This document shows positions 9,410-17,393 of a stretch of 64,000 bases of DNA, piece by piece; within the stretch, counting starts at the first letter, position 1, and every line of letters begins with the position of its first letter. The notes beneath the pieces are model-generated. The model was not told the DNA's origin. It worked only from the letters and a program-made list of their open reading frames with translations, and did no database searches. The stretch is from positions 1,037,001 through 1,101,000 of the forward strand of contig NZ_CP040751.1 in assembly GCF_008001235.1 (NCBI RefSeq), read 5' to 3'. Origin of the DNA: Salidesulfovibrio onnuriiensis. GTDB taxonomy: Bacteria > Desulfobacterota > Desulfovibrionia > Desulfovibrionales > Desulfovibrionaceae. The translations under genes and the position numbers were made by a program.

Positions 9410-10105
9410 TCAGTGTTCGGCCCGCAGGGCGTTGATGGGCCGCATGCGCATGGCCAGGATTGCCGGGTAGAGCACGCCCAGCAGGCTGAGGCCCACGCCG
9501 GAGAGAATGGCCAGGCCCACCGAGGTCAGCACCTCGGCCCAGGGCAGGCTCGCCAGCGCCGCTGCCCCGAAGCGGAACAGCCCGGCCAGCAGGGAAAAGA
9601 GGAACCCGAGCACCGCGCCCGCGCCCGCGCCCAGCAGGCCCTGCATGGCCGCCTCCAGCAGGAAGAGGCGCAGCACGATGGAATCCAGGGCGCCCAGGCA
9701 TTTCATGACCCCGATCTCGGAAAAGCGTTCGGTCACGGACATGAGCTGGGCATTGACGATGCCCACGGTGCAGACCAGCAGGGAGAGAATGACGATCCAG
9801 CGCTCCTTGGCGCTCATGGCCACCCGGGCGGCCTCCAGGTCCACGTCGTACCCCGCCTTGGTAAGCATGCTTGCGGCGGTTTCGCCGCCGGAGCGCAGGA
9901 TGCCAGCGGCCACGTCCAGGTTTACGAGCACAAAGGCCAGGAACGACACGGCGAGCATCAGGCTGCTCACGGTGATCATGGAGCGGAAGAAACGCACCCG
10001 CAGGCTCTTGAAGCTGATTTCCAGGGACTTGCCCCAGGGCAGGCTGATGGCCCGCTGGATCCCCGGCCCCTTCCCCGCAGGCTCGGTGAACACATTTTTA
10101 CTCAT
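9410..10105 (-). CDS. Small FtsX-like ABC permease
   Basis: This protein of 231 residues (ATG at 10105) has four membrane segments in the FtsX order. The first is at about 40-60. A short loop (about 60-100) stands where MacB/LolC proteins carry a large periplasmic domain. The last three helices carry the family stretch SVTERFSEIGVMKCLGA and end near LYPAILAMRMRPINALRAEH. An upstream TTG at 10117 is in frame, but I prefer the ATG; neither has a clear Shine-Dalgarno. It is the first gene of the operon and probably the partner of the giant permease. The near absence of a periplasmic domain makes the pair asymmetric. Confidence 0.85.
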   Translation of the reverse strand: MSKNVFTEPAGKGPGIQRAISLPWGKSLEISFKSLRVRFFRSMITVSSLMLAVSFLAFVLVNLDVAAGILRSGGETAASMLTKAGYDVDLEAARVAMSAKERWIVILSLLVCTVGIVNAQLMSVTERFSEIGVMKCLGALDSIVLRLFLLEAAMQGLLGAGAGAVLGFLFSLLAGLFRFGAAALASLPWAEVLTSVGLAILSGVGLSLLGVLYPAILAMRMRPINALRAEH

Positions 10106-10196
10106 ATTTGAAGACAATACGCAGCCGCCGCCACCAGCACAAGAGCGGTAGAATTATTTTTTCCGTCCATTGTCAGGGCAGTTGCGCCGTTGTAAC

Positions 10197-10253
10197 CTGG
10201 TCGCTCCTTCCCGCGACCAGAATAGAGGACCATCCGGAAATCCTGCTTTCCGG
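10197..10253 (+). promoter_or_regulatory. Tandem perfect hairpins in the leader of the DUF1566 gene
   Basis: Two perfect stems lie back to back upstream of the start at 10279. The first has 8-bp arms (CTGGTCGC / GCGACCAG, 10197-10204 and 10213-10220). The second has 7-bp arms (CCGGAAA / TTTCCGG, 10234-10240 and 10247-10253). The Shine-Dalgarno AAGGAG follows at 10265-10270. This could be a regulatory leader or mRNA-stabilising structure; no known riboswitch class is recognised. Confidence 0.5.
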
Positions 10254-10278
10254 GAAGAATGAGCGAAGGAGTTTCGAC

Positions 10279-11463
10279 ATGTCGAAATGTTTATCCATAC
10301 TGTGTTTCATGAGCGCCGCCGTGGCATTGCTGGTTTCCAGCTACGTCTTTGCCGCCGAAGGCCCCACCTGGCCGGTGGTGGATACCGGCCAGGACCAGTG
10401 TTTCGGCACGGGCGATTCCATCCGCTGTCCCCTGCCGGGACGGGAGTTCTCCGGGCAGGACGCCCAGTACAAGGGCAATGGCCCCGCCTACCGCGACAAC
10501 GGGGACGGCACGGTCTCGGACCTGGTCACCGGACTCATGTGGCAGAAGACGCCCGACTTCAGGCGCTACACCTTTGCCCAGGCCGGGGGCTACGCCAGGA
10601 ACCTGCACCTCGGCGGCCATGACGACTGGCGCGTGCCCACCATCAAGGAACTGTTCTCCATCGCCGACTTCAACGGCAACATGCACACCCGGACCCCGTA
10701 CATCGACACCCGTTTCTTCGACTTCCGCTATCCCACGGACGGCCAGCGGGACATCGACGCCCAGTTCTGGTCCTCCAACGAATATGCGGGCACGGTCATG
10801 GGCCGCCAGCGGGCCGCCTTCGGCTTCAACTTCGCGGACGGCCGCATCAAGGGCTATCCCGTGACCAAGGGCAACTGGATGCGCTGCGTGCGCGGGCCCG
10901 CGAACTACGGGCTGAACGACTTCAGGGACAACGGGGACGGTACGGTCACGGACCGGGCCACGGGGCTCATGTGGACCAAGGCCGACAACGGCCGCCCGGT
11001 TTCCTGGGAAAAGGCCCTGGAATACGCAGGAAAGTCCCGGATGGGCGGCCATGACGACTGGCGGCTGCCCAACATCAAGGAACTGCAGTCCATCGTGGAC
11101 TATTCCCGCTCCAGCAATTCCCGCTCGCCCTCGCACCGGGGTCCGGCCATCGATCTCCTGTTCAAGCTCACGGACAAGGAGGCCTGGCTGTGGTCCTCCA
11201 CCACCCATATCGAAAACGGCTGGGCCTACTACGTGGCCATAGGCCAGGCAACGGGCTACGGCCCGCGCGGCCTCGCTTGTGGATGTGCCGTACCGGCACG
11301 TGGAGGTGGGGCCGAAAAACGGCGGCAGCGCGCGTCCCCAGGGCGGTCCGGAAATGGGCGGCGGGGATCGAAGGCCCGGCAAGGGGCAGGGGCCAGGCGG
11401 AGGCGGGTTCATGGACCGGTTCGACAAGAACCGGGACGGCCGTGTTTCCCGCGCCGAGTTTGA
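10279..11463 (+). CDS. Secreted DUF1566 (Lcl C-terminal) domain protein, frame disrupted near its end
   Basis: The start at 10279 follows AAGGAG and a signal peptide (MSKCLSILCFMSAAVALLVS, cleavage near AFA). Two DUF1566 repeats follow. Each opens with a DNGDGTV..D..TGLMW motif (about residues 74 and 214) and contains a GGHDDWR(V/L)P(T/N)IKEL motif. The family is extracellular and has a C-type-lectin-like fold in related proteins; its role here is unknown. After residue about 330 (GQATGYGPR) the frame gives an arginine-rich, low-quality tail. The neighbouring frame instead gives a sensible EF-hand tail up to 11605, so the native product probably ran to 11605. A lost or gained base near 11262-11275, or a sequencing error, explains this best. 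Confidence 0.75.
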   Translation: MSKCLSILCFMSAAVALLVSSYVFAAEGPTWPVVDTGQDQCFGTGDSIRCPLPGREFSGQDAQYKGNGPAYRDNGDGTVSDLVTGLMWQKTPDFRRYTFAQAGGYARNLHLGGHDDWRVPTIKELFSIADFNGNMHTRTPYIDTRFFDFRYPTDGQRDIDAQFWSSNEYAGTVMGRQRAAFGFNFADGRIKGYPVTKGNWMRCVRGPANYGLNDFRDNGDGTVTDRATGLMWTKADNGRPVSWEKALEYAGKSRMGGHDDWRLPNIKELQSIVDYSRSSNSRSPSHRGPAIDLLFKLTDKEAWLWSSTTHIENGWAYYVAIGQATGYGPRGLACGCAVPARGGGAEKRRQRASPGRSGNGRRGSKARQGAGARRRRVHGPVRQEPGRPCFPRRV

Positions 11464-11605
11464 CGGCCCGTCCGACCATTTTGATCGCCTGGACCGCAAC
11501 AAGGACGGCTACATTGACGAGGATGAGGCGCCCACCGGCCCCCCCGACGGCCCGCCTCCGGGCGGAAGAAAAGGCGGCATGGGCGGCCCTCCTCCCCGAC
11601 AGTAA
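11264..11605 (+). pseudogene. Out-of-frame EF-hand tail of the DUF1566 protein
   Basis: Read in the frame of the GTG at 11279, this segment gives LVDVPYRHVEVGPK, then a Gly/Pro-rich linker. Two textbook EF-hand loops follow: DKNRDGRVSRAE and DRNKDGYIDEDE, each with calcium ligands at positions 1, 3, 5 and 12. A Gly/Pro-rich end closes it. It has no start context or Shine-Dalgarno of its own and abuts the break in the upstream gene, so I read it as the displaced C-terminus of that protein. Calcium binding is inferred from the loop residues. Confidence 0.7.
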
Positions 11606-11617
11606 TCTCAGCAAAGA

Positions 11618-11742
11618 GGCTGTTCAAAGATGTGCGGGAGTAAGACGCACGGTTGAGACGGTCCGCAGCGTATGCGTTTAATGCGGAAAAGGACCTGTCT
11701 GATCGCGGCAACAGAGCCCTCGTGCGTTCAGGGACAGACGAG
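11618..11742 (-). repeat. Terminal-inverted-repeat element (family 1, copy D)
   Basis: On the plus strand it begins GGCTGTTCAAAGA (11618), the inverse of the right end of the other copies. It contains CCGCAGCGTATG, the exact complement of a 12-mer in copy A. Its minus-strand left end overlaps the stop codon (11728-11730) of the deacetylase-like gene. It lies between convergent genes and probably acts as the terminator of the minus-strand gene. Confidence 0.6.
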
Positions 11743-12507
11743 ATCGCGGAATGCGGCCGGTTGCAAGTGCTTGTGACCGGCCGTTTTTTTCAGGAGCAGG
11801 TCCAGGAAGTCGAAGGCCAGTGCGTTGGCGCGCTGGTGGTGGAGCATGACGCCACAGCGTCCCGTTGCCAGGGCGGCCTTCAGCTCGGCGAGCAGCGCAT
11901 CCCATCCCTCCTCGGGCGTGGGCTCGTTCCGGGTGTGCAGGTCCACGTTGATGAACAGGTCGGGCAGGCCCTCGGGCAGGGGCACTTTTTTCAGCTCCCC
12001 GGCGGAGCGGGACACGGCCCGGAACCCGAGTTCCTTGAGCGCCGCGCCGGTTTCCGCGTCAAAGCGGTTCCAGGGCGGGGTGAAGTAGGGTTCGAAGTCC
12101 TTGCCCATGAGCGCCTGCAGCTTGGCCTTGCCCCTGGACAGGTCGGTTTTCTTGGCCTCCGGGCTGCGCTCGTCACCGAACTCGCCCTTCTTGCCCCGGG
12201 TCTGGTGGCTGCGGTGTCGCCAGCCGTGCTGGTGCCAGCACCATTGGCCGGAATCGCCCGCCTCGGACCGGATTTCCCGCCAGCGCCTGTCGTGCAGCCA
12301 GGCGGGCACCACGGCCATGCACAGGGGCATGGCGCTTTCCCGGAATACCTCCAGCATGCGGCTCATGTTCCTGCCGGGCACGGCCACGTCGTCGGCCCGG
12401 AAGAATATTCTGCCCTCGGGCGCTTCGGCCAGGACCCGGTCCAGCCGGGCGGGAACATCGGCGGGCATTTTCAACCACAGGGAGGAGAGGGTGTTTTTGA
12501 CGATCAT
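11728..12507 (-). CDS. Polysaccharide deacetylase-like (NodB-fold) protein
   Basis: This 259-residue cytoplasmic-looking protein has the hallmarks of the polysaccharide deacetylase/DUF2334 fold. IFFRADD (about 34-40) carries the metal-binding and catalytic Asp pair. HQHGWRHRSH (about 92-101) supplies the His ligands. FTPPWNRFD (about 140) matches the Pro-Trp substrate groove motif, and GVMLHHQ (about 220) the late catalytic His. The substrate is unknown; close relatives act on cell-wall or capsule sugars. No signal peptide is visible. No Shine-Dalgarno precedes the start, and an extended -10-like box lies only 9 nt away, so the mRNA may be leaderless. An internal Met14 is an alternative start. 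Confidence 0.75.
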   Translation of the reverse strand: MIVKNTLSSLWLKMPADVPARLDRVLAEAPEGRIFFRADDVAVPGRNMSRMLEVFRESAMPLCMAVVPAWLHDRRWREIRSEAGDSGQWCWHQHGWRHRSHQTRGKKGEFGDERSPEAKKTDLSRGKAKLQALMGKDFEPYFTPPWNRFDAETGAALKELGFRAVSRSAGELKKVPLPEGLPDLFINVDLHTRNEPTPEEGWDALLAELKAALATGRCGVMLHHQRANALAFDFLDLLLKKTAGHKHLQPAAFRDLVCP

Positions 12508-12516
12508 GATTTTATC

Positions 12517-12525
12517 ATTTTACCA
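12517..12525 (-). promoter_or_regulatory. Extended -10-like box of the deacetylase-like gene
   Basis: On the minus strand the sequence TGGTAAAAT fits TG-N-TAtAAT. It ends 9 nt before the start at 12507, which would put the transcript start at or next to the ATG. No good -35 is seen. Confidence 0.3.
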
Positions 12526-12592
12526 CATCCGGATTTGGCCCACCACACCCTTAATTCTTGCCTGCCGGGGCGGCCTCGGGTAGTGCAGGGCC

Positions 12593-13264
12593 ATGCGACG
12601 CTTCGACGCCCTCATTTTCGATTTCGACGGGACCCTGGCCAACGTGCCCCTGGATTTTGATCTCATGCGCACCAAGATCGCGGCCCTGGCCGAGGGTTTT
12701 CTTGCCGTGCGGCCCGAAACCGACGGCCAGCCCATCCTGGAATGGATCGACGAACTGGCCGCCGAGATTGCCGGGCACGAGGGACGGGACGCGGGCAAGG
12801 AGTTCCATTGCCGGGCCCGGCTGACCATCACGGCCACCGAGATCGACGCGGCCCGGCAGGGCGAGCTGTTCGAGTTCACCCGCCCCATGCTCGAAACCCT
12901 GCGCGAACGAGGCGTGGCCGCCGGGGTCATCACCCGCAACATCACGCCGGCCGTGCTGGAGGTCTTCCCGGACCTGCCCGGCCATGTGGGGGCCTTCATC
13001 CCCCGGGAGGACGCGGTGCGGGTCAAGCCCGACCCCGAGCATCTGCACCAGGCCCTGCGCCTGCTCGGCGTGCGGCCCGGGCGCGCCCTCATGGTGGGCG
13101 ATCATCTCATGGACATCGAAACCGGGCATCGGGCCGGAACCGCATCCGCGGGTGTGGCCACGGGGCGCATTTCCGAGGCCGCCTTCCGCGAGGCCGGGGC
13201 CGAATTCACCGCCCCGCATGCGGGCGAACTGCTCAAGCGTCTTCTGCGCGACAATCTGCTTTAA
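12593..13264 (+). CDS. HAD-family hydrolase (phosphoglycolate phosphatase-like)
   Basis: This 223-residue HAD phosphatase has motif I as DFDGTLAN (residues 8-15, nucleophile Asp8 and acid/base Asp10). A helical cap covers about 20-100, with motif II near GVITRN, motif III Lys in VRVKPDPEH (about 145) and motif IV in MVGDHLMDIETG (about 165-177). The GDxxxD pattern and small alpha cap fit the Gph/PGP group, but the substrate cannot be set from sequence. It is divergent from the deacetylase gene and shares an 85-bp intergenic region with it. The start ATG is 6 nt after GCAGGG. Confidence 0.88.
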   Translation: MRRFDALIFDFDGTLANVPLDFDLMRTKIAALAEGFLAVRPETDGQPILEWIDELAAEIAGHEGRDAGKEFHCRARLTITATEIDAARQGELFEFTRPMLETLRERGVAAGVITRNITPAVLEVFPDLPGHVGAFIPREDAVRVKPDPEHLHQALRLLGVRPGRALMVGDHLMDIETGHRAGTASAGVATGRISEAAFREAGAEFTAPHAGELLKRLLRDNLL

Positions 13265-13362
13265 TATAATGGCCTTCCGATAGGGGAGTGCGCTATTCTT
13301 TTCGCGTGTCCCGCAGAAAGTGCAGTTTAATTATGCGCTTTGCGAAATGAAGGTCGTGAAGA

Positions 13363-14580
13363 ATGGCTCAGAAGAATAAATCCCCCCAGCAAGATCCGGG
13401 AATTTCCGAACAGGAGGCCCGCGTCCGGTTCGAGCGCATGCAGCGCGCCCGCCAGGCGCTCGGTCAGCTGGATCCTTCCCACGAGGCGCAGATGCGCACC
13501 AAGGCCGAGGAGGCTCAGCAGCGCGAGCAGGAGTCCCTGCAGCGGGCCGAGGCCATGGCCCGGCTGCGGAAGCGGATGCGCGCCCGGGAGACCGAGGTGG
13601 AGCCCGCACCTCCGAAGCCGGCCGCTTCGGACCGGGTGCCCATCGAGGAGGAAATAGTCGTTGCCAACCGGCTTTACGGCGAAGCCCTCAAGCACGCCAG
13701 GCGCTTCCTGGACAACGTGCGCGCGGGGAAGCCCGTGGACTACCACGAGGCCGAGCCCACGGTGGACGGTTTCATCGGGTCCATTTTTCGCAACGAATCC
13801 GCGGCAGCCGCCCTGTGCAAGCTGCGCCACGCGGATGAATACACCTATACCCACGGCATCAACGTGTCCGTGCTGGCCATCATCCTGGGCAAGCACCTGA
13901 ACCTCACCCCGGAGGAACTCCGACTGGTGGGCATTGCCGGCGTCTTCCACGACGTGGGCAAGGCCCTTGTTCCCGAGTCCATCCTCAACAAACCGGGCAG
14001 GCTTTCGGACGAGGAGATGGATATCATGCGCACCCATGCCCAGAAGGGCTACGACGTGCTCAGCCTTCAGCAGGACATGCCGCCCGAGGTCATGAACGCG
14101 GCCCTGGAGCACCATGAGCGCTGCGACGGGTCCGGATATCCCAAGGGCATCAGGAGCACGGAGACCCATATCATATCGCGTGTCATCGGCCTGGTGGACG
14201 TCTATGACGCCCTCACCAGCCGCCGTCCCTACAAGGACGCCCTGCCGCCGGGCAAGGTCATGGGCATGATGTACCAATGGCGGCTTTCCGATTTCCAGCC
14301 CCACATCGTGGAGCATTTCATCAAGAGTCTGGGCATCTACCCGGTGGGCAGCTTCGTGCGGCTCACCGACGGCCGCCACGGCGTGGTGGTGGGCCACCAT
14401 GCCGACGCACCGTTGCGCCCCGTGGTCAAGGTCGCCTTTGACCTGGCCATGCAGCCCATCACCCCCCGGGTGGTGGACCTGGTGGAGCAGGCCGCAGGGC
14501 AGAACGGCAAGCAGCTGCTTATCGCCGACATCGTCAATCCGCAGGAGAGCGGCGTTGATGTCGCGAAGCTCATGCGCTAG
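13363..14580 (+). CDS. HD-GYP domain c-di-GMP phosphodiesterase
   Basis: This 405-residue protein opens with a charged, probably coiled-coil segment (about 14-78). Residues 150-340 are an HD-GYP domain: HADEYTYTHGINVS, the HD pair in FHDVGK (196-197), and the full HHERCDGSGYPKG motif (250-262). The residue set is that of active HD-GYP enzymes that hydrolyse cyclic di-GMP with a di- or tri-iron centre. A C-terminal beta-rich segment (about 325-405, VGSFVRLTDGRHGVVV) follows, as in many HD-GYP proteins of this order. No membrane or receiver domain is visible, so the input is unknown. The gene ends just before a terminator-bearing repeat. Confidence 0.92.
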   Translation: MAQKNKSPQQDPGISEQEARVRFERMQRARQALGQLDPSHEAQMRTKAEEAQQREQESLQRAEAMARLRKRMRARETEVEPAPPKPAASDRVPIEEEIVVANRLYGEALKHARRFLDNVRAGKPVDYHEAEPTVDGFIGSIFRNESAAAALCKLRHADEYTYTHGINVSVLAIILGKHLNLTPEELRLVGIAGVFHDVGKALVPESILNKPGRLSDEEMDIMRTHAQKGYDVLSLQQDMPPEVMNAALEHHERCDGSGYPKGIRSTETHIISRVIGLVDVYDALTSRRPYKDALPPGKVMGMMYQWRLSDFQPHIVEHFIKSLGIYPVGSFVRLTDGRHGVVVGHHADAPLRPVVKVAFDLAMQPITPRVVDLVEQAAGQNGKQLLIADIVNPQESGVDVAKLMR

Positions 14581-14582
14581 TC

Positions 14583-14703
14583 GGCTGTCCTTCCAGGCCC
14601 GATAACGTTGTTACTGCAAAGAAGCCAGGTCCTCACGTATTGTTTCATACGCTGCGGCCTGGCTTCTTTTTGTGCCTAGTTCTCGGACCTTTTTGAACAG
14701 CCT
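14583..14703 (+). repeat. Terminal-inverted-repeat element (family 1, copy A)
   Basis: This 121-bp element starts GGCTGTCC, 3 nt after the HD-GYP stop, and ends CCTTTTTGAACAGCC. In between is a nested hairpin described separately. It shares TACTGCAAA, CCTCACGTAT and CATACGCTGCGG stretches with the other copies. Confidence 0.75.
14620..14671 (+). terminator. Nested-hairpin terminator inside copy A
   Basis: The outer stem is AGAAGCCAGG (14620-14629) paired with CCTGGCTTCT (14658-14667), followed by a T-run. The loop holds a second stem, CGTAT-TGTTTC-ATACG (14636-14651). It serves the HD-GYP gene; a weaker effect on the convergent rng gene is possible. Confidence 0.8.
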
Positions 14704-14728
14704 TGATGTGTTCAAAAGGCCTACTGGG

Positions 14729-16201
14729 TTATTCGTCGTATTCGTAGCTGATGTCGATATGGATCTTGTTGCCGAAGCGGCGCTCCATCTCGGCCAGCAT
14801 GGCCCGCTTGTTGTTCAGCAGGTAGATGGACAGTTCCTCCTCCGCCTCGTGGACCAGCGGATCCGGGCAGTTGCCGCGCAGCAGCTGGCGGTAGATTTCC
14901 TTGAGGGCCTGCAGGGCCTGCCACTCCATGTTGCGCCGGATGCCCGTTCCCTTGCAGCAGGGGCATGGCTCGGTGCTGATGGCTATGGCCGAGGAGCCGA
15001 GGCGCTGGCGCACCAGCTCCATGAGGCCGAAGCTGGAGATGCGGCTCACGTCCGTGCGGGCGCGGTCGTTCTTCAGGGCCGCGCGCATGGTCTTTTCCAC
15101 CTCGCGGCAGTGCTTGGGGTCCTTCATCTCGATGAAGTCGATGACCACCTGGCCGCCGATGTCGCGCAGCCGCAGCTGGCGGGCGATTTCCTCGGCCGCC
15201 TCCACGTTGGTCTTGAGAGCCATCTTCTGGAAATTCTTTTCCCCGCCGATCTTGCCGGAGTTGATGTCCACGGCCGTGAGCGCCTCGGTCTGGTCGAAGA
15301 CCAGACGGCCGCCCGAGGGCATGGTGGCCTCGCGGGAGTAGATTTCCTCCACCTGCTTGGTGAGGTTGAAGCGTTCCAGCAGGGACTTGTCGTGCTGGGT
15401 GTGCAGCTTGACCAGGCCCGGCTTGCGCGGGAAGGCCAGTTCCACGAACTGTTTCACCTGGTCGTAGGTTTCCTTGTCGTCCACCCAGACCTCGGTGACG
15501 TTGGTGGTCAGGTAGTCGCGCACGGCGCGGGCCGCCAGGTCCATTTCCTTGTAGACCAGGGACGGGGCCTTTTCGGTCCCGGCCTTGCCGCGCACGTCCT
15601 TCCAGAGGCGGTTCAGGTACTTGAAGTCCCGCTCCAGGGCGGCCTTGCTCTGGCCGATGGCCGCGGTGCGGGCGATGAGCCCCACGCCCGGTTCGGGCTT
15701 CATCTGGCTCAGGACCTTCTTGAGCCGGGTCCGTTCCTTTTCGTCTTCGATCTTGCGGGAAACCCCCATCTGGTCGCGGCCCACGGTATAGACGAAGCTG
15801 CGGCCGGGCAGGGAGAGATAGGTGGTCATGAAGGCGCCCTTCTTGCCGGTGGGTTCCTTGACCACCTGCACGAGCACTTCCTGGCCCGCCTTGAGCACGT
15901 GCTGCATGAGCGGGTAGCGCGCGCCTTTTTTCATCTTGTAGCCGCCCGAATAGTATTCGGGATGCACCTCGTCGATCTGGAGAAAGCCGTTGCGTTCGGC
16001 TCCGTAGTTGATGAAGGCGGCCTGCAGGCCGTTGTCGATGTTGTGGATGTAGCCCTTGTAGATGTTGCCCTTGGTCTTGGCCTGGTGCAGCATCTCCACG
16101 TAGTATTCGTTAACGCGGCCTTCCTCGGCCAGGACTACTTCCACCTGTTCGCCCGGCAGGACAGATATGAACATCTTCTGCCGTTTCTTTTTTGCGGTCA
16201 T
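14729..16201 (-). CDS. rng: Ribonuclease E/G family endoribonuclease (RNase G-like)
   Basis: This 490-residue protein is the length of RNase G or the catalytic half of RNase E. The N-terminus has an S1-like RNA-binding domain (about 35-125, GNIYKGYIHNIDNGLQAAFI). The DNase I-like region has the two magnesium-binding Asp residues in AVDINSGK (about 303) and VVIDFIEMKD (about 347). The zinc-link CPCC is at about 405-408. It processes rRNA and mRNA from 5'-monophosphate ends. It lacks the long C-terminal degradosome scaffold of E. coli RNase E. The Shine-Dalgarno AGAGG is 5 nt from the ATG. It is downstream of, and perhaps co-transcribed with, the radical SAM gene (48-bp gap). Confidence 0.93.
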   Translation of the reverse strand: MTAKKKRQKMFISVLPGEQVEVVLAEEGRVNEYYVEMLHQAKTKGNIYKGYIHNIDNGLQAAFINYGAERNGFLQIDEVHPEYYSGGYKMKKGARYPLMQHVLKAGQEVLVQVVKEPTGKKGAFMTTYLSLPGRSFVYTVGRDQMGVSRKIEDEKERTRLKKVLSQMKPEPGVGLIARTAAIGQSKAALERDFKYLNRLWKDVRGKAGTEKAPSLVYKEMDLAARAVRDYLTTNVTEVWVDDKETYDQVKQFVELAFPRKPGLVKLHTQHDKSLLERFNLTKQVEEIYSREATMPSGGRLVFDQTEALTAVDINSGKIGGEKNFQKMALKTNVEAAEEIARQLRLRDIGGQVVIDFIEMKDPKHCREVEKTMRAALKNDRARTDVSRISSFGLMELVRQRLGSSAIAISTEPCPCCKGTGIRRNMEWQALQALKEIYRQLLRGNCPDPLVHEAEEELSIYLLNNKRAMLAEMERRFGNKIHIDISYEYDE

Positions 16202-16249
16202 TGAAACCTCTCAGAGAAAAAAAGTGTGGTTCACGCAAGGTATGCACGG

Positions 16250-17203
16250 CTATCCCTCGATTGTATGGCGGCCGGAATAATAATACGGGGTGCCGCTTTC
16301 ATCTGATGAAGTCGCTTCGCCGCCATGGACGAGCCGGGTGACCGCCTGTTCCGCCTGGGCCTCGGGTATGCCGAGGGCCTGGCTGAGCTGCTCAACGGTT
16401 TGGGGCCTGCGGGCGAGGGAAGCGCGTACCATGTCGTCCACGCGCGCTTCGGAAAAGGCGGCCTCGCTGGTCCGTAACCGTTCGCGCACCGGGGCGTCCC
16501 CGGTGTGCAGTACCTTGCGCCAGCGCTCCAGCGTTTCCTTGTCCACGGCCTTGGCCTTCTTGACGGTGCCGGGCCGGGAAAGGGTGACCACATCGATGCG
16601 GTCGGGCTGGAGGCGCTTGCAAAAAGCCTCGAGCTTGCCGAGGTTGGCGTCACTGTCGTTGACTCCCTCGGCCAGCAAAATTTCCAAAAAGATCCTGCCG
16701 TCAAATATGTTTCGGAATTCCAGAAGGCCCTGCGCCACCTCGTCCGGGCCAATGCCGGGACAGGGGCGGTTGATGGTCTGGAATTCATCGGGCACCAGCG
16801 AATCCAGGGACGGCAGCACGATGTCCGCCAGCGCCAGGTCCTGCCGAACCTCGGGGTTCAGCATCAGGGTCGAGTTGGTCAGCACGGCCACGGGAAGGCC
16901 CGGGAAGATGTTCCGGACCCCTTCGATGACGTAGCGCATTTCGCTGTTCAGGCAGGGCTCGCCAAGGCCGCCGAGCGTAATGACGTCCGGCGTTTCATGG
17001 CCCTCTTCTTTCCACTGTTCCAACTCGTGGAGTATGTCTTCGCCGGACACGTAAGGCCTGCGCTCCAGGGTCAGGGTCCGTGTGGCCCCCACCTCGCAGT
17101 AGATGCAGTCCATGCTGCAGATGCGGTCGCCCAGGAGATCCAGCCCCAGGGAACGCCCCAATCTGCCGCTCATGACCGGTCCGAAAACATAGTTGAATTT
17201 CAT
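16250..17203 (-). CDS. Radical SAM protein (COG0731-like)
   Basis: I chose the ATG at 17203 (MKFNYVFGPVMSGRLGRSLG) because GAGG lies upstream and this is where the family usually starts; an in-frame ATG at 17242 has no ribosome site. The motif CSMDCIYC (CX3CX2C) holds a [4Fe-4S] cluster that binds SAM. GGLGEP and LTNST motifs follow. The final 80 residues look like a small helical, perhaps winged-helix, domain (RRPQTVEQLSQALGIPEAQ). Relatives are generic radical SAM proteins of unknown reaction found widely in sulfate reducers and methanogens. I do not assign a substrate. Confidence 0.88.
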   Translation of the reverse strand: MKFNYVFGPVMSGRLGRSLGLDLLGDRICSMDCIYCEVGATRTLTLERRPYVSGEDILHELEQWKEEGHETPDVITLGGLGEPCLNSEMRYVIEGVRNIFPGLPVAVLTNSTLMLNPEVRQDLALADIVLPSLDSLVPDEFQTINRPCPGIGPDEVAQGLLEFRNIFDGRIFLEILLAEGVNDSDANLGKLEAFCKRLQPDRIDVVTLSRPGTVKKAKAVDKETLERWRKVLHTGDAPVRERLRTSEAAFSEARVDDMVRASLARRPQTVEQLSQALGIPEAQAEQAVTRLVHGGEATSSDESGTPYYYSGRHTIEG

Positions 17204-17393
17204 GTATCCAATCCTCATGGGCCGTGGTTTGGCTATGCCCATGTAAGGGGTATTGTTATCAGGGGGTTATTTAATTCGCAATGATTACCTGTCAAGAGGG
17301 GAAACCGTTGCGACCGTGCGTTGCGCACGCTTTTCTTGACTTGCGGCCCCGCTCACCGTAGGGAAAGGGTCCAAATTTCCACTGGAGGCCGAC

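Noticed and set aside
17330-17375. A sigma-70 promoter TTGACT-N17-TAGGGA before trmI
   Set aside because: The -35 is good, but the -10 lacks the conserved final T, so it is not called.
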